Positions 40,284 through 52,938 of a DNA stretch of 64,000 bases are shown one piece after another. Each line of letters opens with the position of its first letter. Position 1 is the first letter of the stretch. Both the position numbers and the translations under genes were made by a program. Under the pieces are notes generated by a model. It was not told where the DNA came from. It did no database searches and was given only the letters and a program-made list of their open reading frames with translations. This DNA comes from Amoebidium appalachense (taxonomy: Eukaryota > Ichthyosporea): NCBI GenBank assembly GCA_963693365.1, contig CAVNZM010000008.1:1302001-1366000 (forward strand), in the 5' to 3' direction.

Positions 40284-40825
40284 CGTGATACACACGCGCG
40301 CGCACCACACACAGGGAGAGAGAGGGGGGGAGGGGGGGGGGGGGGGGGGGGGGGGGAGTGTCTGATCTCAAGAGAGAGATCTCAAGAGAGAGAGAGGGGG
40401 GGGGGGGGGGGGGGGGGGGAGAGAGAGAGAGGGGGGGGGGGGGGGGGGAAGAGAGAGAGAGAGATGTACATATGGCATCATACTCACACACATTGCGCAC
40501 ACGCAAGCATGCCCAGACACACACACGAACTGCATTCGCGCACGTGCACGCGTGCACGTGTGCATACACATCGACTAAATTTATAAATTCATACACATAC
40601 ACATCCTTTACATATTACACATACATATCCTTTACATATTACACATGCACATCCTTTACATATTACACATACACATCCTTTACATATTACACACACACAT
40701 CCTTTTCATATTACACATACGTTCAGCCCGTCACAGCCTAAACATACACACCCACACACACACATATGCACACACGCGCGCGCGCGCGCACACACGTTCA
40801 CCCCCCCCCCCCCCCCCCCCCTTCT

Positions 40826-40885
<60 letters not shown>

Positions 40886-41201
40886 GCGCGTGCGCGCGCA
40901 CGTTTTTGAACGTTGGCAAGTGCGCCTAATTGCACACACCCAAGTAGAATTGCCCCTCCCCTCGCTCCCACCCCCCCCCCCCCCCCCCAGCGGACATAAC
41001 CCACCCCCCTAGTAAAAATTTATGATTATTTAGGCTATGGTCCCTTAAAATATATACTTTCAGGTAAAGGCACTGCTATTTAAATCATTCCAATTACTTG
41101 CTTAGAGTCACCCTGGTCAGGCCGATATCTACCCAAACAAAAAACGTCAGCGTGAGAAAAGATGTTATATCAAACCGTAGTACCGTAACACACGTGTCAC
41201 G

Positions 41202-41212
41202 ATGCACACACA

Positions 41213-41268
<56 letters not shown>

Positions 41269-41269
41269 A

Positions 41270-41343
<74 letters not shown>

Positions 41344-41345
41344 AC
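41202..41345. repeat. (CA)n microsatellite
   Basis: About 140 bp of (CA)n with a single CTAAT interruption near 41267. Confidence 0.93.
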
Positions 41346-41815
41346 ACACACTTCCCGTGACGCACGTGCACGCGCGGCTCACACATGCTTGCTCATATAA
41401 ACACCCACACGCTCGCGCGCGCACAGGCGCGTGTGTGCGTGTGACACTGTGCACGTGCGTGTGTGTGTGAACATGTGGGTGTTTACATGAGCACAGCTGA
41501 CACCGAGTGTCTCTGGTGGACTTTCTTAATTTTTTTCTAAAAAAAAACCAAGTGCCCATTGTTTTAGTTTTATACGTATGTAGTGTAACAAATTTGATGT
41601 ACAAAGGGCAGTGTCACAACACATCATCCCTGTACCTGTACGGAAGCATAACAAACACTGAAGGGATATCTTGAGGAAACAAATTAATACTCCCCCCCTA
41701 CTTGAGACTGGTCTCTGTACCTCGAGTTGACCATGATAGCGTAACTGACACATAATTACACTAATGCACTTAGTAAATTGCACAAAAAAACGTTTACGTC
41801 GTGTAAGTGGACTAC

Positions 41816-41862
<47 letters not shown>

Positions 41863-42309
41863 GCTCTCACGAGACATGTCCCAAATAGAAAATCCAAATA
41901 GAGAGATCCAAATAAGAATGCAAAAAATGCAAGACCAGGTATTTGGAGCAGGGGAAGAGCCGGGGGCCCCAAGCGGGGAAAGAGGGGGGGGAGGTGGGGG
42001 GGGGGGGGGGGGGGGGGATGGGGGGGGGGGGCGGGCTGGAGGGTGGGGAAGGGGGCGGGGGGGGGGGGGGGGGGGGTGGGGGGGGGGATATACTGAGTAA
42101 TAAGTGAATAATAAAAGGGAAAGTCACTAATTATTAGTGCACCGGCACTGTTGTCAGGTTGAAAAAACAGCAACGGCCTACAAAGCTTGAAAAAAAATGA
42201 AAACAGAAGGTTTCGAGATCTTTGCGCAACGACCGTTGTGCGAGGTCAGGCCGGTGCCGTTTTTCATCCAAATCTATTATTTAATTGAAGTAAAATACAC
42301 ACATTCAGT

Positions 42310-42312
<3 letters not shown>

Positions 42313-42371
<59 letters not shown>
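42313..42371. repeat. (TA)n microsatellite
   Basis: About 59 bp of alternating TA, self-complementary and able to extrude a cruciform, 3' of family copy 3. Confidence 0.95.
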
Positions 42372-42374
<3 letters not shown>

Positions 42375-42554
42375 GGGTGGGGCATAGTAGGCCAGATGCA
42401 TGCTGTTCTGCTCGTGGAAAGGGAAACGCATGTCTACAGGAAATGCATGTCTAGATCTCTGCGTATTACGTATACATAAAAAGGTACAGCTGTACGTACA
42501 GTATGCCACATATCCAACGGTTCGCCGATACCTAAGCCAAGCTATCTGTGTCAC

Positions 42555-43157
42555 CTAAGCCACAGCCGACTGTGTGGCGATGCTTGTGCTTGTGATTGTC
42601 TCCGTGAGGGTTGTGGGCTGCAGCACGGTGCTGGTCTGCACGGCCGTTGTGGTGGCGACCAGCGTGGACACAAGCGTTGCCGTCGCCGTCTCCGTGGCCG
42701 TCTCCGTGAGCGTGGTGGGCACCGCCACCACCTGCGTCTCCGTCACCGTGACAGGCGCGGGGGCGGGCTGTGTCTGTGTGAGCGTGGCTGTGACTGTGCG
42801 CCAGTGCACCTCGGTGGCCACCACGCTGCTTGTCAGCGTGACCGTGGTGGCCGGGGGCGTCACGGTGGCTGTGGCCGTGACGTGCGCAGTGGTGGTGGCC
42901 GTCAGCGTCAGCGTGGCCGTGGTTGTGGAGACAAGCGTCTTTTCTGCCGTCTGCGTCACCGTCTTGGTTACCGTTTTGGTCACCGTCTTGGTCACCGTCT
43001 TGGCCTTGGCCGCACCGACCAGCGGCTGGCTGTCGGCTGAAGGCGCCGTGGCCGGGCTCGCTGGAGCAACAAGGGCCGCTGCAGGGGCAGTTGGGAGGGT
43101 GGCGGCGGCGGCAGAAAGGCCGAAAAGGAAAGCGGAAAGGAAAGCCACGCACTTCAT
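42555..43157 (-). CDS. Secreted Thr/Val-rich repeat protein, family copy 3 (intact)
   Basis: A 200-residue single-exon frame has a signal peptide (MKCVAFLSAFLFGLSAAAA) and the same Thr/Val/Ala-rich body as copy 1. It has one additional VTKT unit and a TLTLTATTTAHV insertion. It ends QSAVA. The N-terminal variant (FLFGLSAAAATLPTAPAAA) is shared only with copy 4, which lies head-to-head 1.1 kb away, so these two arose by a recent inverted duplication. Confidence 0.8.
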   Translation of the reverse strand: MKCVAFLSAFLFGLSAAAATLPTAPAAALVAPASPATAPSADSQPLVGAAKAKTVTKTVTKTVTKTVTQTAEKTLVSTTTATLTLTATTTAHVTATATVTPPATTVTLTSSVVATEVHWRTVTATLTQTQPAPAPVTVTETQVVAVPTTLTETATETATATLVSTLVATTTAVQTSTVLQPTTLTETITSTSIATQSAVA

Positions 43158-43276
43158 CTTTAGAGGATATGTGGGTAGGGTTCAAAGGTGTGTGGCTGTG
43201 ATGGCTGGTTGTATTGGACGTGTGGATTTCTGTTGTCTGTGTGCGCAGTCTGTCGACTGACTGAGGTTCATGTCAA

Positions 43277-43306
43277 TTTTATAGCTGTGCAAGGGAGATT
43301 GGAATG
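43277..43306 (-). promoter_or_regulatory. Promoter of VTKT family copy 3
   Basis: On the - strand, CATTCCAATCTCCCTTGCAC (43306-43287) precedes TATAAAA (43283-43277) and a CCTCAGTCAGTCGACAGAC stretch, matching the other copies. Confidence 0.72.
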
Positions 43307-43309
43307 TGA

Positions 43310-44110
43310 TGGCTAAATACCTCCCCCATTCCTATTGACCAACATCCCCGCATTTCATTGGTGGAGAAGTTTGTCATAGATCCTCCACAAAGGCTCCCCC
43401 GCCGGACCCCCGCCCCCCGGACCTGACTGTGTTACCGTCACCTCACCGTACAAGTTATTGCCGCTTTTGATACACACACACTTTAATGCAACTTGACGCG
43501 CGTACGTGTACGGTGAGGGGTGGCCCTTGTCCCATGGCATTCTGTAGACTAGGCCACGCGGGGGCCTATGGCCCTACGCACTATGATATGCTGCCTGCAG
43601 ACGATGCGATAAGCTTTTTAACCAATCAAATGGCGCCAAAACCAGGGTTGGGCTTGGGTTCGCCAGCTTAACCGTATCGCCCTTTGGCCAATCGTAACGG
43701 ACAATTTCTTAATCGTAACGGGTGGGTTCTTGGGGAGCTGCAAGCCCCGCCTAAAACGCCCCACCAGTCGCAAAACTCAAAATACGTGTTTTTACAAATT
43801 GAATACCGCAAGATTACAAGCCCTGGAAACTTAACGGGGCTCGATATTGCACATGAGAAGCGCTGTAGATATGTTCTTGGGGGGGAATGTGCTGATCTTG
43901 AACAGAAATATTGAAAAAAATAGGGAAAATTACATATTCAAGCGTTTATAATGCTACACACCTGATACGAAAGCTGTTACGACGGTACCCTGACCTTATT
44001 CGTATCGGGGTCTCTCGTCAATCGTAATAACGACAATTTATTTTCGTAATCCCTACCCTGGCCAAAACAAAACTATTGATTGGTCGATACCATGGGAAGA
44101 TATTTTGTGA
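43310..44110. other. Spacer between head-to-head family copies 3 and 4
   Basis: This is complex, microsatellite-free sequence between two divergent promoters. It includes GTAACGG- and AATCGTAA-type direct repeats (43693-43722 and 44019-44050). No gene was recognised. Confidence 0.4.
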
Positions 44111-44113
44111 CTG

Positions 44114-44263
44114 CATTCCAATGAAGGTCGCTTGCACAGGTAGCCTCAGGTAGGTAGGTATAAAGCTGGCATGAACCTCCTGAACCTCAGTCAGTCGACA
44201 AGAAATCCAGACAACACAACCACATCAACACACCTTTGAACCCTATCCGCCTGTCCGCTAAAG
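44114..44263 (+). promoter_or_regulatory. Promoter and leader of VTKT family copy 4
   Basis: A variant of the upstream element (CATTCCAATGAAGGTCGCTT, from 44114) is followed by TATAAAG (44159-44165) and the CCTCAGTCAGTCGACAAG stretch. Confidence 0.7.
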
Positions 44264-44874
44264 ATGAAGTGCCTGGCTCTCCTTTCCGCTTTCCTTTTCG
44301 GCCTTTCTGCCGCCGCCGCCACCCTCCCAACCGCCCCTGCAGCGGCCCTTGTTGCTCCAGCGAGCCCGGCCACGGCGCCTTCAGCCGACAGCCAGCCGCT
44401 GGTCGGTGCGGCCAAGGCCAAGACGGTGACCAAGACGGTGACCAAAACGGTAACCAAGACGGTGACGCAGACGGCAGAAAAGACGCTTGTCTCCACAACC
44501 ACGGCCACGCTGACGCTGACGGCCACCACCACTGCGCACGTCACGGCCACAGCCACCGTGACGCCCCCGGCCACCACGGTCACGCTGACAAGCAGCGTGG
44601 TGGCCACCGAGGTGCACTGGCGCACAGTCACAGCCACGCTCACACAGACACAGCCCGCCCCCGCGCCTGTCACGGTGACGGAGACGCAGGTGGTGGCGGT
44701 GTCCACCACGCTCACGGAGACGGCCACGGAGACGGCGACGGCAACGCTTGTGTCCACGGGACTCCACGCTGGTCGCCACCACCACGACCGTGCAGACCAG
44801 CACCGTGCTGCAGCCCACAACCCTCACTGAAACAGTCACAAGCACCGCCACACAGTCGGCTGTGGCTTAGGTGA
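44264..44874 (+). pseudogene. VTKT family copy 4, frameshifted by a 10-bp insertion
   Basis: Up to ATATLVST the protein matches copy 3. At about 44757-44766 ten extra bases (GGGACTCCAC, partly duplicating the adjoining TCCAC) shift the frame, so translation runs on into an unrelated His/Arg-rich tail and stops near 44830. The ancestral end (QSAVA, then TAG) is still readable in the other frame near 44868-44870. The truncated product would keep its signal peptide and most of the Thr-rich body, so it may still be expressed. Confidence 0.7.
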
Positions 44875-45427
44875 CATGAGCAATTATATATAGGGCAATA
44901 TCGGCCGAGGCCTACATTCGGGGCGATCGTGCATATCCAGCACTGATGATACTATGACCTAGTAGCATTGAAGATATTTATTTTATATAAATATCCTGTT
45001 TTGTTCTCGGACGGAGGGAAGTCCCCAGGAGCCTCCTCAGGGGGCCTTCAAACTACTGACTTCCACACCAACCGACTGTAGCCACGGTCGGTTCATGCTG
45101 CGAACATCCATGAACCGAGCATGAACCCGAACTGAACACCAGATCTGATGATTTCATTGGCTCTGGTCAGATCCAGTCCTGACGTAAGTAAGTACGGAAA
45201 CTGAATTCGATTGGTTCCCTAATGTCGACATCGAGATTTTGGATTTCCGTTCGTGTACATTTTATGCGTGCCCGAGTGGAGCACAAGGAAAAGGTCTTCC
45301 AAAATGTTCTACTTCATCAGAAACCTTTTAGTACATTTGAGGTAGTAACTCATTTAAATTGCCTACTTTTTTCTAGATGAAGGTGATAAATATGAGCTTC
45401 TGTCGACATCACATCCTGCCGACCGCT

Positions 45428-45475
45428 GGACCATGGCACGGCCCTCTGAAAAAAAGAGGGCCGTGACCATGGTCC
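45428..45475. repeat. Strong hairpin, 19-20 bp arms
   Basis: GGACCATGGCACGGCCCTC (45428-45446), loop TGAAAAAAA, then GAGGGCCGTGACCATGGTCC (45456-45475). The arms are complementary except for one bulged base. Confidence 0.85.
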
Positions 45476-46189
45476 ATGATTCATTCACAAACCGGCAACC
45501 GTAAACGTGTGATATGCAACCAATAGCTGTAAAGATCGAGGTGTTCGGTTAATGGGTAAGATCTTGACAGCATTTGCTTTTCATGTTTTTGCTAGTAAAT
45601 TAGATCGAAAGCGCTATTTTTTTTTTTGAAGATTTACATTATATTCTTACTCCGACATAAAGAAAGTACCCGTTTTTCTCTATTGGGAGCTGAGATATCG
45701 CATAGATCGGGTGTGGAAACGGTTAATGGATAAGGTATAATTCCTACCCTAGTTAAGGTGCTAAAAGTGCAATCAGCTAAGCAAAAACACCATTACCAAA
45801 CCTAATGTACTATGTAGTACACACTTAGCCCAGGTTTTACTACACCCCAGCCAACAATCCCGGTGGGGCAGTAGAATTGAATAGACGGACTTGGCTTCGG
45901 CCCTGGGTGATACATAATTTTATCTGTGTGCTACAAATTTAATCAGGGTAGTATTTAATATGTGCCCTTCTGTAATACTTTGTATTGGACCTGACCAATT
46001 GTAAATACACTTGGCTGTATACGTAGATTTTGATTGTGAACTTGTGAAAGGTGCACCCTAGCTCGCTGCTTCGAGCTTCACAGCAATGGTCCTGAACACA
46101 GATAAACAAACTGTCCAACGATACGTATGCAACTTTTTCAATAGTTGATTGCCCCCTCCAATTAAATTACGTTCTATTGGTATCCAGAT

Positions 46190-46221
<32 letters not shown>

Positions 46222-46297
46222 CGAATATTCCCCCTTCCGGGAAAACACGCACACTTAGTCACACAAACCCACACTCGAGATAGAATGACCGGGGGAA

Positions 46298-46331
<34 letters not shown>

Positions 46332-47697
46332 GTTAGTAAGGGAAGAAACAGGGGACGGGAAGGAAGGAGAGGAGTGTCAGAGTGAGAAGATGGGTCTTGC
46401 AGAGAGAAAGAGTGGGAGAGGGTGAGAGAGGGGTGGGGGAGAGAAGGAGAGAGAAAGGAGAGAGATGGCCTCGGAGAGGACGAGAGAGGGGGTGGGGGGA
46501 GGGGGGGAAGGGGGGGGGGGGGGGGGAGGGGGGGATGAGGGACGAGCATGACCAGTGCTCTGTGGTAGGACATGTTTGCAACATACACACAGTGTGTTTT
46601 ATATAGAGCTCATACCACCGCCAACTCTGTACAGTTATGTGGATGGGAAGGTCAGTGGTGCGCTCTACTAGCTAGCAAGGTTGGAGCAACCCCTCACGGG
46701 TTCTAAATTTAAAGCGCAAGTGGTTAGGATTTTTTTCCTTTCTTTTTCTTTTCCTATATTTTGGGGAGGGGGGCGGGGGGAGCGGGAGGAGGGGGGGGGA
46801 GGGGTTGAGGGGAAGGGAGGGTGGGTGGGTGGGTGGAGGGTGAAGGGGGGGGGGGGGGGGGGTTGGCAGGGGGAAGGGGGGGGGGGGGGGGGGGGACACG
46901 TTTGTGTACTGGGCAGTGGCGGCGGCAAAAGTGGCACCCGGGCACTTTATTCGTTAAATGCTGTGCAAACAGGTACCAAAAACCCGGTGTAATTCTAATG
47001 ACTCAAGTAGTGTGCATATGCCCCTTTAGCAAATTTCGTCAGCCTAGGTGACGGTTTTACTAATCAAACTACAACAAAAAAAAAAATAGAAAAAAAGAAG
47101 AAAAAAAAAGGAAAAAAAAGGCAATGGTAGATTACTAATTTATTCACGTACAGATGAATCTCCCTGAAACTGGCAGACACTTTATCATATGCAGGGCAGC
47201 ATATAGAATAGGTGAGGGTCAAATATATATACAAGGAAAAGTTACTCCTACGTGCATGTGGTAGTTGCTAGAAGCTCGCAATCAACAGGCGGCCGCCTCG
47301 CTTTAACATTTCCAAACTATTATTTCTGTCACTGTCAAAACACCGTGGCTGTGAAGGTGTGCGTGAACACAAGAACTCAAATGCCAAAAAAACCAAAACA
47401 AAAAAACATGAAACAGGGTAAAAAAAAATCTACTATGTACAAGGTTACCAAACCATGAAACGGGGCGAACACAGATCTACTATGTACAATTATCGAACTA
47501 TGATGTTTCTTATTGCTTTTTCAATTCGGAACGAGCGGGGTTAAACAAGCATCACCGAACTTGGCGGGCAACGGCTGTTTGTTTTCAATTCTCACCTATC
47601 CTGCCTTTTCGGTTGCCGGTTGGCTTCCCCCAGAATCTCGTTTGTTGTGGGAAGGAAGGGCGAAAGTAGGAGGAGCCGGGGGGTGGCGGAGGGGGGG

Positions 47698-47699
<2 letters not shown>

Positions 47700-47738
<39 letters not shown>

Positions 47739-47753
47739 TGTGTGTCTGTGTGT

Positions 47754-47820
<67 letters not shown>

Positions 47821-47850
47821 GGGAGGGGAAGGAGGGGGGGGGGGGGGGGG
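47700..47850. repeat. (TG)n and poly(G) tract
   Basis: About 105 bp of (TG)n with CTGTGT interruptions, then G-runs, ending 20 bp before the protease stop codon. Confidence 0.93.
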
Positions 47851-47868
47851 GAGCTTAAAACGCGGGCC

Positions 47869-49360
47869 TCACAGCATCCCCTCTGGCGGATCATCCATCA
47901 GTTTCACCTCACAGCACCCGTCATCGATAAAGTCTCTATACCCACACGTCTTTCTCCTCTTCCTCCTCAGTACAAGCTCCTGACATGTAGCGTCCGTAAA
48001 TCCCACGCACTTACCCGTCGAAACGAGTTTCTCATAAGGTGCGTATGCGGAAATCAACTTGCATTTTCCCTCCGCTGTTGGACACCCGTTACATTTACAC
48101 CACTCTGTCGTGACTGCGCTGTTGGCAGATTGGCACTCCGTTTTGAACAAAGAGTTAAGAATTCCCGTTCGATTGGTGGTTGGTTGCCCCGCAGGTAGGT
48201 AAGTGAACTTCAGTTTGCCGTATGTAGCACCCAATACAATGGCTCGCTTAACCTCGTTTGTTGTTGCCAATGGGAACATGCTCAGATAGATGGCCCCAAC
48301 ACCTGCAGCCAAGGGAGCGGCCCTGCATGAATGAATGCCGATAAGTGGTGGTTACGATGACAAAAAAAACAAAAAAAACAAAAACAAAAACCGAACACAC
48401 GATTCACATCATTTTCCCCAACACCTGCAGCCAAGGGAGCGGCCCTGCATGAATGAATGCCGATAAGTGGTGGTTACGATGACAAAAAAAAAAAAAAAAA
48501 AAAAAAAAAACCTAACACACGATTCACACATCATTTTATAGGCCATCCTTGAACGAGCCTTAGTTGGAGTTAATTAAGGGGGCACCGGAGTATGGATGAT
48601 TTGATGAGTGAATTCTTGTTTGCCTGCAACCAACCCAGGGAACACTTTATTCTATTATAGCTCGTGGGCAACTGGAAAAAGAGAGCCATCGTAACAGAGG
48701 GGGTGCTTGAATGGGCCTTTTGGAAATTGGAGGTTTGCCACGCATGGTGTGGGGAGTGAGGTCTTACAAGGATGTGCCGTCGGCGTAAGTGTAGTAGTTT
48801 ATTTGGGGGTCGAAGAACTTGATGGTGCCAGACATCACGGCCCGGCCGGGTGCCCACACATCCACACACCTGAAAAGAGAGGAGGTCAGTGTGCTAGATC
48901 GACAACCCCCCCCCCCCCCCCCCTTGCGCACCCACTTCAACCCCCCCTCACCCCCCACCCCCCCCCCATCCCCCCATCCCCCTTCCCACCCCCTCCCCTC
49001 TTATCCGCTCCCTGCGAAACTGGTTGTCACCGTTATTCCTAACATCCCTTTTCTCGTTTTCCCCCACTCTTTCTTTAGGCAATCTGGTGCAAAAACCGAC
49101 ACATGTCGGGCACGTACAAGCAGCCCCATTGATACGACGTGCATGGGTTGTGTGAAAGGAATGGTTTTTGCATTCCCGGAAGATAGAGAGCCTTTGTGCT
49201 CCGGTGAATCTGTGTGTAGACCAATGTCTGTAAACGTCCTAATATAGTTGCCTAGAGTGTATGCGTGTCTGTGCCCACATGTAATTAGCACAATGCATGA
49301 TTGTGCATCTATGCCAGGTGGATAAATATGTGTACTAATGCTACAGGCACCGCGCGCGCA

Positions 49361-49410
<50 letters not shown>

Positions 49411-50199
49411 GGTGCACGCGCGCGCGCGCATGTGTGTACAGAGAGCGGGGGGAGGGGAGGGGGGAGGGGGAGGGAGGGGTGAGGGTCTGCATTGCAAGCA
49501 GACTTTTTGTGTGTCCGTGCCTGAAGGCGAAGCCGCAGATGTGTTTTCAGGGCATGTTTGCGCGTGTGCACGTGTGCCTGTGTGTGTGATTCTGCTATCT
49601 GCATGCATTCATGTGTAAAAGGGGTGTGCATGATGGAATGGGTTGCTATTCTCAAGGTAGGAATTGGCTTGGTTAGAGGTAGGGATGAGGGGGGTTTCTT
49701 ACGGGCCCCAGTTTGAATATTCACATGCCTCGTCCATCCAATCGCTCGCCCCCACAGTAATAGCACTAGGAGCAAACGCCGGCCGATAATCGCATGCGCT
49801 CTCATTTTGATTCCCGGCTGCCACGAACGTAGGAACCCCCTCTGCAGCCAATTTTGCAAAGTATGTTTCATATCTCTCGTCTGTTCCTTTGCCCTCCAAA
49901 GATAGCACCACCGTGGCTCGCCTATTTTTATTTCGGAGGGTCAAAACAGCATTAAGGCCTGAGAGCACGTCATTATCGTCTCCGTACAGTGACGTAGGGT
50001 CGAAGGGGTTCGAAAGACCAAGCACCTGCGTTTGTTTTGTGTGTGTATGTGCATGTGTATGGGTGTTACAGTAGATGAGTTTTGTGTTTTTGCGCACAAG
50101 TGTGCCTGCGTGGTTGTGTGTGTTAGTGATCGTCTACGTGCGTGTGCATGTGTCTCTGTGTGGGTGTCTCTGGATATATGTGTGTCTGAGTATGCGCAA

Positions 50200-50281
<82 letters not shown>

Positions 50282-52901
50282 GCGTGCGCGTGTGCATTCG
50301 TGAATGCGTGCGTTTGTGCGTGTGTGCGTGTGTGCGTGTGCGGAGGTGTGACGTCAGTTATTGAGGACAGATGGGAGGTCTAGGGAGCCAGTATGTCAAC
50401 CAGGTAAATTTGGGAAAGATGGTAATGGTCTTTCAGCGTGGGGGAACATAACACATCCTGCTGTCACTGACGGCACGGCCGGGATACTAACAAACCCCAT
50501 TTACCGTTTTCAACACGACACCAACACCAGCAATTGGCCCCCTCGCTCCACCCGCTAACTTTTCTATTGGGACCCGTTCCATAGTCTGCGACATACAAGC
50601 TCCTTAGATCTGCGAAGAAGAAGGTTTTCTTTCTTTCTTTTTTTTTTTTTTTGAATATAGTATCCCGTTTTGCTCCCGGAGGGACCCCTTGGGGCCCTCA
50701 TGGGGAACTACCGTCTTCCACCCAGCACCGACAGTACTCTAGCTAGGGTGCTACGGTATTGTTAGCTAGCTAACACCCCTTAACAATCCTAACTATTTGT
50801 ACTCACTTAGCCCAGGGTATTAACGTAGAAGAAGAACGATAGTTAGGCCTCTGCAGTTTCCCAAAGTGATTCCTTGCCCCCCTTTCCCCCCCTACTCCCC
50901 CCCCTTCCCGGCAAACCACCCACCCACCCCTCCCTTCCAACGGCTTGGAGTCAAGGGTGAAAGTTGGAAAGACAGAGCGTGTGTTTATGTCTGTGTGTAT
51001 GTGTGCGTGTAGTGTGTACGTGTGCGTGTTGGGGGGGAGGGGGAGGGGAGAGGGGAGGGGGTGAAGGGGGGGGGGGGGGGGGGGGGGGGGGGGGAGCAGT
51101 ACATACCTTGACCTCATACAGATGGCTGTTGTGGGCAACACCCACCATCTGGCCTGTGTGTAAGCAGTGAGTTTCAGTGTTCTGCCAAGAGTGCAGGAAG
51201 TGAGTGTGCATGCATTGGTTTTGGGCGTGCTAGCAATAGGTTTCATTGTGGAAGCACGCAAAAATATTGGGAGGGCACAACCGTCGGGATGGGCAAAAAA
51301 CTGCAGCGAGGGTACGTGCATGGAAAGGAAAGAGAATTGGCGTATGTGCAGGAGAAAATTGTGCATGGATGGCACGGTAAACCCAGGTATATCTCATATA
51401 AAAGATTAGACTAGCCAACGTATATCTCATATAAAAGGTTATACTAGCCCACGTATACCTCACATAGAAGGTCATACTCGCACACATGTATCCCACAAAA
51501 ATGTCATACTAGCCCACGTTTATCTCTTCAGAGGCCCTTGCCAAGATACCAGTTCACATTTATATCAATGCACGTTTACTAACCCACGTATATCTCAAGA
51601 CACTATCCCACGTATATCTCACACACGGATCATTGGCACCCACCTCCAGCCAGGCCTGCCACTAAAGTGCCGTGGCCGACATCATCCCCCGAGATCCAAT
51701 TAAACTGGTTTTTGGCAACGAAAAACGGAAATGCCCTCCCCCCAAACTGCACATGCTCCAAAAATATGCCTGCAGAGGAGTGTGAAAATTGTTAGACGGC
51801 CGCCAAGGCCATGCAGGGCCACAGATGAATACACAGTGGATGGGGTGGGCGGGAGAGGGCCGTAAGAAGGCAAGTGAGAGTAATTAAGAGAACCTGCAAG
51901 CCAAAGGAAAGACGGGCTCATACTTTCTGGCTTCAGGGTTGGGATAGGAAAAGTTAAGGCAGGAGTGGGGGATTTATAGGGTTTTGAGTAAGTGGTTGGG
52001 AAGTGGAACCCGTTTTTTTTTTTTTTTCCCGGGAGGTGTGGTTTGTGTGCGTGCGTGTGTGTTTGTGTGTGTGTGTGTGTTGGGGGGAGGGGGGGGGGGG
52101 GGGGGGGGGGGGGATGAGGGAGGGGGAGCGTTCGATGGTAGGGCAAGTAGAAGGGTTTATGTGTTAGTATGGATGGGGACTAGTCAAGCGTGTCAACATT
52201 CTTCATTATTCGAAGGCTGTGCTGGTGGTGGTTGCAAACTTCGGGGAAAAAGGGAGAAAACGAAAGAAACTTCGGTTAAAGCTCTGCATAGGCAGTCTCG
52301 TTCATTCCCTACTAAGAACATTCACTAGTCTTCACCGTGCATACCCACCCGTGTCAACTATGTATTGGTCCACCCCAGCACCGCTTATTCTCTGCAGGCA
52401 TGTGTCGTTGTCCAGTGGCAGACTATACTGGTTGATACGGTCTAGGCCCCAGGGGTAGTAGCCATAATAGGCTTCCTCATAGACATAGGGGGGGACTAGG
52501 TCGGGATCCACCTTCTGATTGGGCAATAGCGGTTAGAAAGTACTTAGTGGTTGTTTGTTTGAGGGCTATGGGTCATATGTCGTATGGTTGTGCCTGCTGT
52601 TGTTTTGTTTATGTGTGGGTGCATAAGCTTCTTTTTGCATGAGGCATTTTACTAGATACATTTACCTAGGTTAGGGAGCAAACCAAAAGCCTTATATAAA
52701 AAAACAACTGGGCGCCTCACCAGAGGGTGGGACTGGATGGGAGGGGCGAGGAAGGAGGAGAGAGGGGGGGGGGGGGGGGGAGGGGGCAGGGCAGGACATT
52801 TACCTAGGTTAGGGAGCAAACCAAAAGCCTTATATAAAAAAACAACTGGGCGCCTCACCAGAGGGTGGGACTGGATGGGAGGGGCGAGGAAGGAGGAGAG
52901 A

Positions 52902-52938
<37 letters not shown>

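Larger units (their letters stand above)
38498..42554. other. Gene-poor region with C/G runs and CA repeats
   Basis: This holds poly(C)/(CA)n at 38966-39010, C/G-rich blocks at 39300-39370, 39575-39680 and 39840-39960, a compound CA/G tract at 40180-40460, five copies of a 24-bp unit (TTACATATTACACATACACA plus TCCT) at 40603-40712, (CA)n at 41202-41345, G-rich sequence at 41985-42090 and (TA)n at 42313-42371. No gene was recognised. Confidence 0.45.
44875..47868. other. Intergenic region between copy 4 and the protease gene
   Basis: 44875-46180 is complex AT-balanced sequence with a strong hairpin at 45428-45475. C- and G-runs follow (46190-46216, 46300-46330, 46505-46533, 46770-46895). Possible poly(A) signals for the protease on the - strand are TTTATT at 46945-46950 and 47139-47144. 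(TG)n at 47700-47804 and a G-run up to 47850 lie just downstream of the protease stop. Confidence 0.45.
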
